Source of the DNA: Microcella sp.
GTDB taxonomy: Bacteria > Actinomycetota > Actinomycetes > Actinomycetales > Microbacteriaceae
DNA length: 64,000 nucleotides
Assembly (NCBI RefSeq): GCF_019739195.1
Contig: NZ_JAHHDS010000003.1
Span: 1,798,001 to 1,862,000 of the forward strand
Direction of reading: 5' to 3'
Shown here: positions 34,195-42,224 of the stretch, piece by piece
How positions within the stretch are numbered: the first letter of the stretch is position 1
Layout: every line of letters begins with the position of its first letter
The notes under the pieces: model-generated
Told to the model about the DNA's origin: nothing
What the model saw: the letters and a program-made list of their open reading frames with translations, nothing else
Database searches by the model: none
Made by a program: the position numbers and the translations under genes

Positions 34195-34234
34195 CGAAAC
34201 CCCGGACCGCCGATGATGGCGGGCCGGGGTTTCG
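34195..34234 (+). terminator. strong hairpin terminator after the 27-residue peptide gene
   Basis: CGAAACCCCGGACCGCC at 34195-34211 pairs with GGCGGGCCGGGGTTTCG at 34218-34234 across a 6-nt loop, with one mismatch in 17. The stem ends in A/T pairs followed by TTTCG. It ends the peptide transcript and separates it from the phosphotransferase-like gene 33 bp further on, although read-through is possible. Confidence 0.85.
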
Positions 34235-34266
34235 CATGACCGGGCCACCGGCTCGAAGGAGGGTTC

Positions 34267-35202
34267 ATGAGCATCGCCGCTGATGCCGTGACCGTCGACG
34301 CCCGTGCGCGCCTGGCGAGTGATGCCGAAGTGCTCGACCGCGTGCACCGCACCCTCGGCCCCGTCGAGGTGGTCGACGAGCATTGGGGCACCGATCGCGC
34401 ATCGCGCGTGCTGCACGTCATGACACGGGGCGGTGAGCAGGCGGTCGTCAAATGGCATCGGGATGCTGCGCCCCACCACCGCGAATCGACAGCTCTGCAG
34501 CAGTACGCCGTGGCGCTCGGCGGCGATGCCCCGCGCGTCGCCCTCAGTGACCCGGCCCTGCGCCTGCTCGCTCTTTCGCGCCTGCTCGGCGAGGCCGCTG
34601 CCGGCACGCCGCACGAGCGCGACGCCGACATCCACCAGCGTGCTGGCGACCTGCTGCGCCGGCTGCACGATGCCGAGCCCCCACGACGGCACGCGCTCTT
34701 CGGCCCGTCGATCGCCGCCGAGTTCGAGCGCTGGAGCGTCGCAGCCGAAAAGCTCTGGGGCGATGGCAGCGATCCGGCCGACGCGCGCGGCCAGCGGCTC
34801 GCCGACGAACGCGCTCGGGCTCGCGAGTGCATCGTCGCGGCCATGGACCTCGGCGAGTTCGACCACGTTCCCGTGCACGGGCGCTTCGAGCCCCGGCACT
34901 GGATCATCGACCCCGGCGGGCGGGTGCGCCTCATCGACTTCAGCCAGCTGCGGTTCGAGCCGCGCATCACCGACCTGGTGTGGCTCGAGTACGGGCCGTG
35001 GCGCGACGAGCCGTGGCTGCGGGCCGCCTTCCTGCACGGCTACGGCCGCATTCCGACCGAGCGCGACGAGCTCGCGCTGCGTGCCATCGCGGCGACGCGG
35101 GGTCTCGAGCTGCTCGTGCGCGGCGAGGCGCGCGGTCACGCCGCCGAGCGCACCCTGGGCCGCGGCATGCTCGACCGCCTGCTCGGCGCGACGCTCTTCT
35201 AG
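34267..35202 (+). CDS. APH-fold phosphotransferase-like protein lacking catalytic residues
   Basis: A 311-residue protein of the aminoglycoside-phosphotransferase superfamily. The N-lobe includes VKWHRDAAPHH, which could hold the ATP lysine, and the C-lobe includes HQRAGDLLRRLHDAE. The catalytic loop reads H204-G-R206-F-E-P-R-H211-W, where active kinases have H-G-D and an Asn five residues later; the metal-binding Asp, D224 in RLIDFSQ, is kept at the normal 18-residue spacing. The base Asp is Arg and the Asn is His, so phosphotransfer is doubtful. GGAGGG precedes the ATG. Position suggests a link to the 27-residue peptide. Confidence 0.85.
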   Translation: MSIAADAVTVDARARLASDAEVLDRVHRTLGPVEVVDEHWGTDRASRVLHVMTRGGEQAVVKWHRDAAPHHRESTALQQYAVALGGDAPRVALSDPALRLLALSRLLGEAAAGTPHERDADIHQRAGDLLRRLHDAEPPRRHALFGPSIAAEFERWSVAAEKLWGDGSDPADARGQRLADERARARECIVAAMDLGEFDHVPVHGRFEPRHWIIDPGGRVRLIDFSQLRFEPRITDLVWLEYGPWRDEPWLRAAFLHGYGRIPTERDELALRAIAATRGLELLVRGEARGHAAERTLGRGMLDRLLGATLF

Positions 35203-35229
35203 ACCGCACCGCAGCATCCGCCCGCCACT

Positions 35230-35288
35230 GTGCCTCTTGCGCGCGAGTGAGCCCGTTCGCGACAGGCACACTCGCGCGCAACGGGCAC
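35230..35288 (+). terminator. long hairpin between the APH-like gene and the dehydratase operon
   Basis: GTGCC, a 2-nt internal loop and TTGCGCGCGAGTG (35230-35249) pair with CACTCGCGCGCAA, 2 nt and GGCAC (35269-35288), giving 18 base pairs around a 19-nt loop. It follows the APH-like stop by 27 bp and precedes the next promoter. No T run follows. It may also be a regulatory palindrome. Confidence 0.55.
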
Positions 35289-35323
35289 TCTCGGCGGCAA
35301 GGGGGCGCGCCTAGACTGGTCGG

Positions 35324-35773
35324 GTGCCCGTGAATCCTGAACTGACCGAGCGCGCGTTCGCTCCGACCGCGCCCTACCTGGTGGGCCGCGAGAAGGTGCG
35401 GGAGTTCGCGCGCGCCGTGCTCGCCACCGCGCCCCTGCATCACGACCCCGAGGCGGCTCGTGCCGCCGGCTTCGCCGACGTCGTCGCGCCACCCACGTTT
35501 CCGATCGTCATCTCCGAGGCGACGCTGCAGCAGCTGCTGGCCGAGCCCGATGCGGGCATCGACTTCAGTCGAGTGGTGCACGGCGACCAGCGCTTCAGCT
35601 ACTCGCGCCCGATCGTGGCGGGCGATGAGCTCACCGCGACGTTGCGGGTCACGAGCATCAAGACGCTCGGCGGCAACAGCATGGTCACGAGCGAGTCGGC
35701 CATGACCGACGCTGCGGGCGCGCACGTCGTCACGAGCATCTCGACGCTCGTCATCAGAGGAGACGAGTCATGA
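35324..35773 (+). CDS. MaoC-like dehydratase subunit A (HadA-like, hotdog fold)
   Basis: A 149-residue hotdog-fold protein equivalent to the non-catalytic HadA/HadC subunits of actinobacterial FAS-II (3R)-hydroxyacyl dehydratases. It has AFAPTAPYLVGREKVREFARAVL, then DVVAPPTFPIVI and VVHGDQRFSYSRPIVAGDELTATLRV, the typical FAS1-like dehydratase pattern without the catalytic YAxxSGDxN motif. The GTG is 6 bases after TAGACT (35312-35317), suggesting a leaderless message. Its stop overlaps the next gene's ATG (ATGA), as expected for an HadAB pair. Confidence 0.88.
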   Translation: MPVNPELTERAFAPTAPYLVGREKVREFARAVLATAPLHHDPEAARAAGFADVVAPPTFPIVISEATLQQLLAEPDAGIDFSRVVHGDQRFSYSRPIVAGDELTATLRVTSIKTLGGNSMVTSESAMTDAAGAHVVTSISTLVIRGDES

Positions 35774-36186
35774 GCCTTCTCGACGGCCTCGAGGTCGGCC
35801 AGGTCGTGGCCGAGCGCACCGTGCACCTGACGCGCGACAGCCTGGTGCGGTACGCCGGGGCCAGCGGCGACTTCAACCCCATCCACTATCGCGACGATGT
35901 CGCGGCGCAGGTCGGGCTGCCGGGCGTTCTCGCTCACGGCATGCTGACGATGGGCGTGGCCGTGCAGCCCGTCATCGACTGGGCGGATGCTCGCGGCTGG
36001 GTCAGCGACTACCAGGTGCGCTTCACTCGTCCGGTCGTGGTCGACCCGGCGCTCGGCGCCGACCTGACGATCACGGCGAAGGTTGCGGCAGTGGAAGACG
36101 ATGCAGCGCGCATCGACCTCACCGTGACGTTCGGCGGCCAGACCGTGTTGGGCAAGGCGCAGGTGCGCGTCACGACTCTGGCGTGA
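35770..36186 (+). CDS. MaoC-like dehydratase subunit B (HadB-like, catalytic)
   Basis: A 138-residue hotdog-fold enzyme. The hydratase-2 motif is complete: RYAGASGDFNPIHYRDDVAAQVGLPGVLAHGML, with the catalytic Asp and His. Together with the upstream subunit it should dehydrate (3R)-hydroxyacyl-ACP or -CoA. It overlaps both neighbours by 4 nt (ATGA with HadA and GTGA with murB), so the three genes are one translational unit. The HadAB-murB order is common in actinobacteria. Confidence 0.9.
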   Translation: MSLLDGLEVGQVVAERTVHLTRDSLVRYAGASGDFNPIHYRDDVAAQVGLPGVLAHGMLTMGVAVQPVIDWADARGWVSDYQVRFTRPVVVDPALGADLTITAKVAAVEDDAARIDLTVTFGGQTVLGKAQVRVTTLA

Positions 36187-37295
36187 CCGACATGCAGCTC
36201 GCCGAGCTCACCACCTTGCGCGTCGGCGGCCCCGCCGATCGGCTCGTCGAGGCGACGACCGACGACGAGTTGGTCGAGGCCGTGCTCGAAGCCGATGCCG
36301 CCGGCCGTGAGTGGATCGTGCTCGGCGGCGGCTCGAACGTGCTCGTCGGCGACGAGGGCGTGCCCGGCACGGTCGTGCTCGTGCGTTCGCGCGGCATCGA
36401 ACGACTGCCCGACGTGGAGGGCTCGCGTCGACCGGTGCGGCTGCGCGTGCAGGCGGGCGAGCCGTGGGATGAGCTCGTGGCGTTCACCGTCGATCAGGGC
36501 TTCGCCGGAATCGAAGCGCTCAGCGGGGTGCCCGGGTCGACGGGCGCCGCACCGATTCAGAACATCGGCGCTTACGGGCAAGAGCTCGCCGAGAGCCTCG
36601 TGGCGGTCGAGGTGCTCGACATCGCATCGGGCGAGCGCCGCCGCGTGCCGGCACCCGAGCTGCAGCTTGGCTACCGCACGAGTGCGATCAAGCAGGGGTG
36701 GGCCGCGATCGTGCTCAGCGTCGACCTCGCGCTCGAGCGCGTTGAGGGCGCACGCAGCCGGCCGGTCGCGTACGCGCAGCTGGCCGATGCGCTCGGCGTC
36801 GAGATCGGCGACCGCGCACCGCTCGTCGGAGTGCGAGCCGCGACGCTCGCGCTGCGGGCGAGCAAGGGCATGGTGCTCGACGAGAACGACCCCGACTCGG
36901 TGAGCGCCGGCTCGTTCTTCACCAACCCGATCGTCAGTGAGAGCTTCGCCCGCACGCTGCCGGCAGACGCACCGAGGTGGCCGCAACAGCCCGAGCCGCC
37001 CTCGCTCGCCGTGCCACTGGGTGCTGAGCCCGCGAGCCCGCCGCCGCCCGTCGAGTCGACGGTGAAGCTCAGCGCCGCCTGGCTCATCGAGCACTCGGGC
37101 ATCACTCGAGGGTTCGCACTACCTGGCTCTGCAGCATCCGTCTCGAAGAAGCACACCCTGGCCTTGACGAACGCGAGCGGTCGCGCGACCGCTGCCGAGA
37201 TCGCGCAGCTCGCGAGCTATATCCAGACGCGCGTCATGAGCGAGTTCGGGGTCGTGCTGCACCCCGAGCCGGTCTTCATCAACCAGACTCTTTAG
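36183..37295 (+). CDS. murB: UDP-N-acetylmuramate dehydrogenase MurB
   Basis: MurB reduces UDP-GlcNAc-enolpyruvate to UDP-MurNAc in peptidoglycan synthesis. The 370-residue protein has the FAD-binding elements TTLRVGGPADRLVEA, WIVLGGGSNVLVGDEG and SGVPGSTGAAPIQNIGAYGQE, and the catalytic serine block SAGSFFTNPIVS. It ends GVVLHPEPVFI with the conserved glutamate. This is the type I layout of actinobacteria. The GTG overlaps the HadB-like stop; an ATG 9 bases later is an alternative. Its stop overlaps that of the convergent response regulator. Confidence 0.94.
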   Translation: MTDMQLAELTTLRVGGPADRLVEATTDDELVEAVLEADAAGREWIVLGGGSNVLVGDEGVPGTVVLVRSRGIERLPDVEGSRRPVRLRVQAGEPWDELVAFTVDQGFAGIEALSGVPGSTGAAPIQNIGAYGQELAESLVAVEVLDIASGERRRVPAPELQLGYRTSAIKQGWAAIVLSVDLALERVEGARSRPVAYAQLADALGVEIGDRAPLVGVRAATLALRASKGMVLDENDPDSVSAGSFFTNPIVSESFARTLPADAPRWPQQPEPPSLAVPLGAEPASPPPPVESTVKLSAAWLIEHSGITRGFALPGSAASVSKKHTLALTNASGRATAAEIAQLASYIQTRVMSEFGVVLHPEPVFINQTL

Positions 37296-37918
37296 AGCAG
37301 CCCGCGCTGCATCGCGAGCGTCACGGCGCGCGTGCGGTCGTTGACGCCGAGTTTCTCGAAGGTGCGCAGCAGGTGCGTCTTCACGGTCGACTCGCCGAGA
37401 AACAGGCGTTCGCCGATCTCGCGGTTCGAGAGACCTTCGGCCACGAGGCGCAGCACCTCGGTCTCGCGCGGGGTCAGCGCGGCGGGCGAGGGCTCGCGCA
37501 TGCGGGCGACGAGCTGCGCCGCGATCGCAGGTGACAGCGCCACTTCACCCGCGGCCACCGACCGCACGCCCGCGATGAGCTCATCGGCGGGTGCCGCTTT
37601 CAGCAGGTAGCCACTCGCCCCCGCTTCGATCGCCGAGAGGATGCTCGCGTCAGACTCGTAGGTCGTGAGCACGAGCACGCGCACCTCGTCGGCTTGCGCG
37701 CGAATCGCGGCGGTCGCGGCGTCGCCCGTGAGGCGGGGCATCCGCACGTCCATGACCACGAGGTCGGGCCGCAGCGCGAGCGCCTGCTCGACCGCGTCTT
37801 CGCCGTCGACCGCTTCGCCGACGACTTCGATGCCCGGCTCGGCCGCGAGCAGCGCCACGATGCCGGCGCGCACGACAGCGTGGTCGTCGGCGACGAGCAC
37901 GCGGATCACTTCGCTCAC
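37292..37918 (-). CDS. NarL/LuxR-family response regulator
   Basis: A 208-residue regulator. The receiver domain has VADDHAVVRAGIVALL, the acceptor aspartate in LVVMDVRMPRL, LTTYESD and the lysine in GYLLKAAP. The LuxR-type helix-turn-helix reads LTPRETEVLRLVAEGLSNREIGERLFLGESTVKTHL. It overlaps the kinase gene by 4 nt and is the last gene of an ABC exporter operon, so it probably controls that exporter. A palindrome at 40956-40973 is a candidate binding site. Confidence 0.93.
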   Translation of the reverse strand: MSEVIRVLVADDHAVVRAGIVALLAAEPGIEVVGEAVDGEDAVEQALALRPDLVVMDVRMPRLTGDAATAAIRAQADEVRVLVLTTYESDASILSAIEAGASGYLLKAAPADELIAGVRSVAAGEVALSPAIAAQLVARMREPSPAALTPRETEVLRLVAEGLSNREIGERLFLGESTVKTHLLRTFEKLGVNDRTRAVTLAMQRGLL

Positions 37919-39063
37919 GCCGTCACCCCCGCAGCGGGCAACTCGGCGACGAGGGTCGTGCCTGCGCCGGGTGAGCTCTGCACCGACATCGTTCCGTGCA
38001 CGAGCGCGAGGCGATCGGTCATTCCGGAGAGCCCGAAGCCGTCGCGCGCGGTCGTGGGGTCGAACCCGATGCCGTCATCCGTGATCTCGACGCGCACCCG
38101 ATGCGTGTCGCCCTCGGGCGCGGTCACCGTGATGGCGATGCGGGATGCTCGCGCATGCTTGCGCGCATTGCCGAGCGCCTCTTGCACGCAGCGCAGCACC
38201 ACGACTTCGGTCTCGCGGTCGAGCGCGAGCTCGGCGGCCACGGTGCACGTCACCTCGACGCCGGTCTCGCGCGAGAATCGCTCGGCCAGCCGGTGCAGGG
38301 CCGATGCCAGGTCGGTGGTGTCATCGCCGAGGGCCGCGCTCGAGGCGACGAGCGCGCGCGTCTCGGCGAGCGTCGCCCGCGCGTTCTCTTCGATGATGCG
38401 TAGCGTCTCGCTGTCGCCGAGCTCGCGCCGGGCGCGCTGAGCGAGCATGACGAGCCCCGTGAGGTCTTGCGCGATCGTGTCGTGCAGCTCGCGGGCGAAG
38501 TGCTCGCGCTCAGCGGTCGCTCCCGCCTCGCGGTGCAACGCCTCGATCTGCGATTGCGCACCCTGCAGCTCGGCCAGCAGGCGACCGTTGCGGTCGCCCA
38601 GCTCGGTCATGTGGGCGATCCAGAAGCCCATGGCGAGGCTGAAGCCGAGCGAGATGACCATCGTGAAGGCGGTCTGCAGCAGGGCGTCGGGTGTCGTACC
38701 CAGGCTCACCAAGAACCCCAACGTGACGCCTGCCGAGATGACGATGTTCTGCACCACCGCCCGGCGGATCGACGAGCAGAACACCCAGGCGATCGGGTAG
38801 GCGATGCCCTGCGAGATGGCGAGCGTGGGTGAGGCGGCGACCATGAGCGTCACGGCGACGGCGACGGCCGCTACGAAGACCGGAGCCCCGCGCGGGTCGT
38901 CGACGCGCGGCAGGCCGAGGCTGAACCACCCTGCAACGAGCAGCGCGATGCCCGCCCCACCGAGCACGGCATCGACGGCATCATTCGCTGTGATGACGAG
39001 CATGACGCCGAGCAGCACCGCCATGCCCAGCACGGCGGCGCTCCACACTCGACGGGCGGTCAT
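37915..39063 (-). CDS. DesK/NarX-type sensor histidine kinase
   Basis: A 382-residue kinase with five or six N-terminal membrane helices (about 8-130) and little extracytoplasmic sequence. A short coiled coil (DRNGRLLAELQGAQSQIEALHREAG) leads to the HisKA_3 motif EREHFARELHDTIAQDLTGLVMLAQ. The ATPase domain has VQEALGNARKHARAS, GIGFDP and GFGLSGMTDR. The architecture is that of DesK-like kinases that often sense membrane stress or antibiotics. The ATG at 39063 is preferred over a start 18 bases upstream. It is co-transcribed with the regulator. Confidence 0.92.
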   Translation of the reverse strand: MTARRVWSAAVLGMAVLLGVMLVITANDAVDAVLGGAGIALLVAGWFSLGLPRVDDPRGAPVFVAAVAVAVTLMVAASPTLAISQGIAYPIAWVFCSSIRRAVVQNIVISAGVTLGFLVSLGTTPDALLQTAFTMVISLGFSLAMGFWIAHMTELGDRNGRLLAELQGAQSQIEALHREAGATAEREHFARELHDTIAQDLTGLVMLAQRARRELGDSETLRIIEENARATLAETRALVASSAALGDDTTDLASALHRLAERFSRETGVEVTCTVAAELALDRETEVVVLRCVQEALGNARKHARASRIAITVTAPEGDTHRVRVEITDDGIGFDPTTARDGFGLSGMTDRLALVHGTMSVQSSPGAGTTLVAELPAAGVTA

Positions 39064-39129
39064 GCGCCCGAGCCTAGCCACGGGTGACCGACTCGGTCAG
39101 GGCCAGACTCGGGCGCAGCATCCTGACCC

Positions 39130-40002
39130 TCACGAATCTTTGCGGATCCAGCGGAAGGTGAGGCTCGTGATGACGAGGCCGACGACCAGCCAGATCGCGA
39201 GCACGAGGGCGATGCCCGGCAGATCCCACGACTCGTTCTGCTCGAGCACGACGAGCTCGTCGGGCAGGAACACGCTGCGCATGCCCTGCGCCATCCACTT
39301 GAGCGGGAACACCGAGGCCACATTCTGCAGCCACTCGGGCAGGTCGCTGAAGCGCAGATAGACGCCCGAGATGAACTGCAGCACGAGCGTGATCGGAATC
39401 ACGACGGCCGTGGCGCTCTTGCCGCTGCGCGGCACAGCACTCAGTGCGATGCCCAGAATGGCCGAGCAGAACACGCCCAGCGTGAAGACCCACGCGAACG
39501 TCACCCAGTTCTCGGCGTTCTCGGGCAGTGGCACCTGGAACACCGTGAAGCCCAGCAGCAGCAGCACGCCGGCCTGCAGCAGACCCGTCGTGAACGACTG
39601 GCCGAGCTTGCCGATGAAGTAGCTCACGACCGGCAGGGGTGATCCGGCGAGACGCTTGAGCGTGCCGTCGCTCTTCTCCATCGCGATGTCGATCGCGAGG
39701 TTCTGCAGGCCGCTCAGCAGCACACCCGCTGCGAGCATGGCGGGTAGGAAGAACCACGCGGCGGTGATCTCGTCGCCGTCGGCGGTTTGCCCGAAGCTCG
39801 CCTCGCTGAACGAGACGGAGAAGATCGTGAGCATCACGACCGGGAAGAGGAAGGTGAAGAACACCGTGTCGCCCTGCCTGAAGTAGGCGCGCACTTCGTA
39901 GCCGATGCGCAGCAGCCCCAAGCGAATGGCACGGCCGATGGAGGATTCGGTGCGGGATGCCCGGGCCGGGCTCATCGTCGAGCTCGACTCTGTCGTGCTC
40001 AT
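39130..40002 (-). CDS. ABC-2 type exporter permease
   Basis: A 290-residue membrane protein with six hydrophobic segments. The N-terminus has GYEVRAYFRQGDTVFFTFLFPVVMLTIFSV, and further segments are FLPAMLAAGVLLSGLQNLAI, VVSYFIGKLGQS and LQFISGVYLRFSDLPEWLQNVASVFPLKWMAQGMR, the usual ABC-2 permease features. It partners with the ATPase encoded just upstream (4-nt overlap). The substrate is unknown; antibiotics or lipids are typical for this class. Confidence 0.9.
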   Translation of the reverse strand: MSTTESSSTMSPARASRTESSIGRAIRLGLLRIGYEVRAYFRQGDTVFFTFLFPVVMLTIFSVSFSEASFGQTADGDEITAAWFFLPAMLAAGVLLSGLQNLAIDIAMEKSDGTLKRLAGSPLPVVSYFIGKLGQSFTTGLLQAGVLLLLGFTVFQVPLPENAENWVTFAWVFTLGVFCSAILGIALSAVPRSGKSATAVVIPITLVLQFISGVYLRFSDLPEWLQNVASVFPLKWMAQGMRSVFLPDELVVLEQNESWDLPGIALVLAIWLVVGLVITSLTFRWIRKDS

Positions 40003-40898
40003 CGTGCTGCCTCCGTCTCGTTCAGTTCGTCAGCGCTCAGGTCGCTCGCGTGCTCGTGCCCGACCAGGTCGAGGTAGACGTCTTCCAGACTCGGCCTGAT
40101 GACCTCGAGCGAGCCGGGCTCGGCGCCCAAACGGTTCACGAGCTCGGTGACGAGGGTTGCCGGGGTCGTGGTGCGCTGCTCGCGGCGCTCGCCGTTCTCG
40201 AGCCAGCGCACGAGCGGCACGCGCGACTCGCGCCCGCCGATCTCGTCGATCGGCGCGAGGTCGACCATGCGACCGCCCGCGATGATGCCGGCCCGGTCAC
40301 CCAGCTGCGCGGCCTCGTCGAGGTAGTGGGTGGTGAGCAGAATGCTCGTGCCCTCGCTCTGCAGCGTGCGGATCAGCTTCCAGAAGCTGCGGCGGGCCTC
40401 AGGGTCGAAGCCCGTCGTCGGCTCGTCGAGAAAGAGCAGCTCGGGCGCGCCGACGATGCCGACGGCCACATCGACGCGGCGGCGCTGGCCGCCCGAGAGC
40501 TTGCGGATGAGTGACCCAGCCTTCTCTTCGAGCCCGACCGCGGCGATGACCTCGTCGACGTCGCGAGGGTTCGGGTAGAGGGCCGCGAAGTGCCGCAACT
40601 GCTCGGCGACAGTGACGTTGCCGCTCTCGCCGCTCGACTGCAGCACGATGCCGATGCGGGCCTTCCAGTCGAGACCGCCTCGGCCGGGGTCGGTGCCCAG
40701 CACGCGGGCGTCGCCGCTCGTGCGGTCGCGGTAGCCCTCGAGAATTTCGATGGTGGTCGATTTGCCGGCCCCGTTCGGGCCGAGCAGCGCGAAGGTCTCG
40801 CCGCGGTGAATATCGAAGGTGATGCCGTCGACGGCGGTGAAGTCGCCGTACGTCTTGCGCAGGTCTCGCACTTCGACGACGTTCTTGGGTGTTGTCAT
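39999..40898 (-). CDS. ABC exporter ATP-binding protein, DrrA/ABC-2 type
   Basis: A 299-residue ATPase. Walker A is GPNGAGKST, the Q loop is IVLQSSGESG, the signature is LSGGQRRRVDVA and Walker B is LLFLDEPTTGFD; the H loop is TTHYLDEA. The C-terminal 80 residues form a DrrA-like extension. It is the first gene of the operon ATPase, permease, kinase, regulator on the minus strand. A palindrome 58 bp upstream of its ATG is a likely control site. Confidence 0.93.
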   Translation of the reverse strand: MTTPKNVVEVRDLRKTYGDFTAVDGITFDIHRGETFALLGPNGAGKSTTIEILEGYRDRTSGDARVLGTDPGRGGLDWKARIGIVLQSSGESGNVTVAEQLRHFAALYPNPRDVDEVIAAVGLEEKAGSLIRKLSGGQRRRVDVAVGIVGAPELLFLDEPTTGFDPEARRSFWKLIRTLQSEGTSILLTTHYLDEAAQLGDRAGIIAGGRMVDLAPIDEIGGRESRVPLVRWLENGERREQRTTTPATLVTELVNRLGAEPGSLEVIRPSLEDVYLDLVGHEHASDLSADELNETEAAR

Positions 40899-40955
40899 GC
40901 CCCCACTCTGCTCGCCAGACCTGAATGCGACAACGGCCGGTCGGCCCGACTCTGG

Positions 40956-40973
40956 GTCCACCGATCGGTGGAC
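40956..40973. promoter_or_regulatory. 18-bp perfect palindrome between the ABC operon and lsr2
   Basis: GTCCACCGATCGGTGGAC is a perfect dyad 58 bp upstream of the ABC ATPase start. A third half-site, TCCACCGAT, follows at 40980-40988. It lies in the divergent region between the exporter operon and lsr2 and could be the site of the NarL-type regulator in that operon. Confidence 0.6.
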
Positions 40974-41063
40974 GGAGCATCCACCGATATTCATGAATTG
41001 CCGCCGGAATTCGATAAAGTGACGTCGCGCATAAAGTCGCGCAATGTGAGGGGGAGAAATTCC

Positions 41064-41399
41064 ATGAAGCGCATTACGACTGAACTGGTCGACGACCTCG
41101 ACGGCACCGTCATCGGGCCTGCCGACGGCGGCACCGTCACCTTCGCCCTCGACGGCGCGAGCTACGAGATCGATCTCGGCCGCGCCAACCAGCAGGCGCT
41201 GCGGGATGCTCTCGCGCCGTTCATCGCGAAAGCGCGCTCGACGGGCCGTCGTGCGAGCGCGGCGCCCCGCAAGCGGTCGGCCGCCAACGGTGACACCGCC
41301 GCGGTGCGCGAGTGGGCGCAGCGCAACGGCTACACGGTCGGCGATCGCGGCCGTATTCCGGCCGAGATTCGCGAGGCCTACGCTGCCGCCCAGCGCTGA
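41064..41399 (+). CDS. lsr2: Lsr2-family nucleoid-associated protein
   Basis: Lsr2 is the actinobacterial H-NS analogue, which silences AT-rich and foreign DNA. The 111-residue protein has the dimerisation domain DDLDGTVIGPADGGTVTFALDGASYEIDLG and a C-terminal domain with VREWAQRNGYTVGDRGRIPAEIREAY, where RGR is the minor-groove AT-hook-like motif. Between them is a basic linker. GGGGGAGA lies 8 bases upstream of the ATG. The region just upstream is AT-rich, with ATAAAGT repeated twice, and may be subject to its own control. Confidence 0.95.
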   Translation: MKRITTELVDDLDGTVIGPADGGTVTFALDGASYEIDLGRANQQALRDALAPFIAKARSTGRRASAAPRKRSAANGDTAAVREWAQRNGYTVGDRGRIPAEIREAYAAAQR

Positions 41400-41482
41400 C
41401 GGCTCACCTCTCACCGTTTGCGACACGTCGCACGCTTTCGTCAGTACGAGGTGTCTGAAACAGTGCGACGCGCGACGGCGAC

Positions 41483-42151
41483 CTAGCGCACGAGCACGAG
41501 CGAGAGCCCGATCGCGACCATGACGACGGCGATGCCGGCGTCGAGCCACCGCCACGCGCGAGGGGTCGACAGCCAGCGTGAGAGGTAGCGGGCGCCGAAG
41601 CCGAGCGCGGTGAACCAGGCGACGCTCGCGGCCATCGCTCCGGCGCCGAACACCCAGCGCGCATCGCCGTGCGTGCCGGCAATCGACCCGAGCAGAAACA
41701 CGGTGTCGAGGTAGACGTGCGGGTTGAGCCAGGTCAGCGCGAGCGCGGTGAGCACGACGGTTCGTAGCCGTGCCTGAGGGGGAGCGACGGCGGTCGCGGC
41801 AACCGTCGTCGCGCCAGGTTCGGCAGGGCCCGGCTCGGGGGCGCCCGGCTCCTCCACCACGAGCGCGGCACGAGGGCGCCAGGCGCGGCGCGCGGCGAGC
41901 ATCCCGTACCCGATGAGAAAGGCCGCACCCACCCAGCGCACGACCTCGACGAGCCAGGGAATCACCGAGAGTACCGCGCCGATGCCCGCGATGCCCGCGG
42001 CGATGAGCACGGCGTCTGACACCGCGCACACGATGACGACGGCGAGCACGTGCTCACGCCGGATTCCCTGCCGCAGCACGAAGACGTTCTGCGCGCCGAT
42101 GGCGATGATGAGCGAGAGGCCGAGCCCGAAGCCGGCGAGTAGTACTGACAT
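41483..42151 (-). CDS. lysE: LysE/ArgO-family amino-acid exporter
   Basis: A 222-residue membrane protein with six hydrophobic segments. It has the LysE motif [24 protein letters not shown] at the start and [18 protein letters not shown] in the second half. An Ala/Pro/Glu-rich loop ([14 protein letters not shown]) separates the two halves. The family exports lysine and arginine. The ATG at 42151 is preferred to a GTG at 42160. It is divergent from a LysG/ArgP-type regulator, the classic lysE-lysG arrangement. Confidence 0.92.
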   Translation of the reverse strand: MSVLLAGFGLGLSLIIAIGAQNVFVLRQGIRREHVLAVVIVCAVSDAVLIAAGIAGIGAVLSVIPWLVEVVRWVGAAFLIGYGMLAARRAWRPRAALVVEEPGAPEPGPAEPGATTVAATAVAPPQARLRTVVLTALALTWLNPHVYLDTVFLLGSIAGTHGDARWVFGAGAMAASVAWFTALGFGARYLSRWLSTPRAWRWLDAGIAVVMVAIGLSLVLVR

Positions 42152-42224
42152 GAATGCCACGGTACGGCGAGTTCTCTGATGAATTCCAGTTCATGATTCT
42201 TCAGAGTCATTAGCATTGCTGTTC

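Noticed and set aside
34073-35202. Class V lanthipeptide or thioamitide cluster around the 27-residue peptide
   Set aside because: Only a kinase-like protein is present. No HopA1-like lyase, cyclase, YcaO, radical-SAM protein, protease or dedicated transporter gene lies nearby, so a known RiPP class cannot be claimed.
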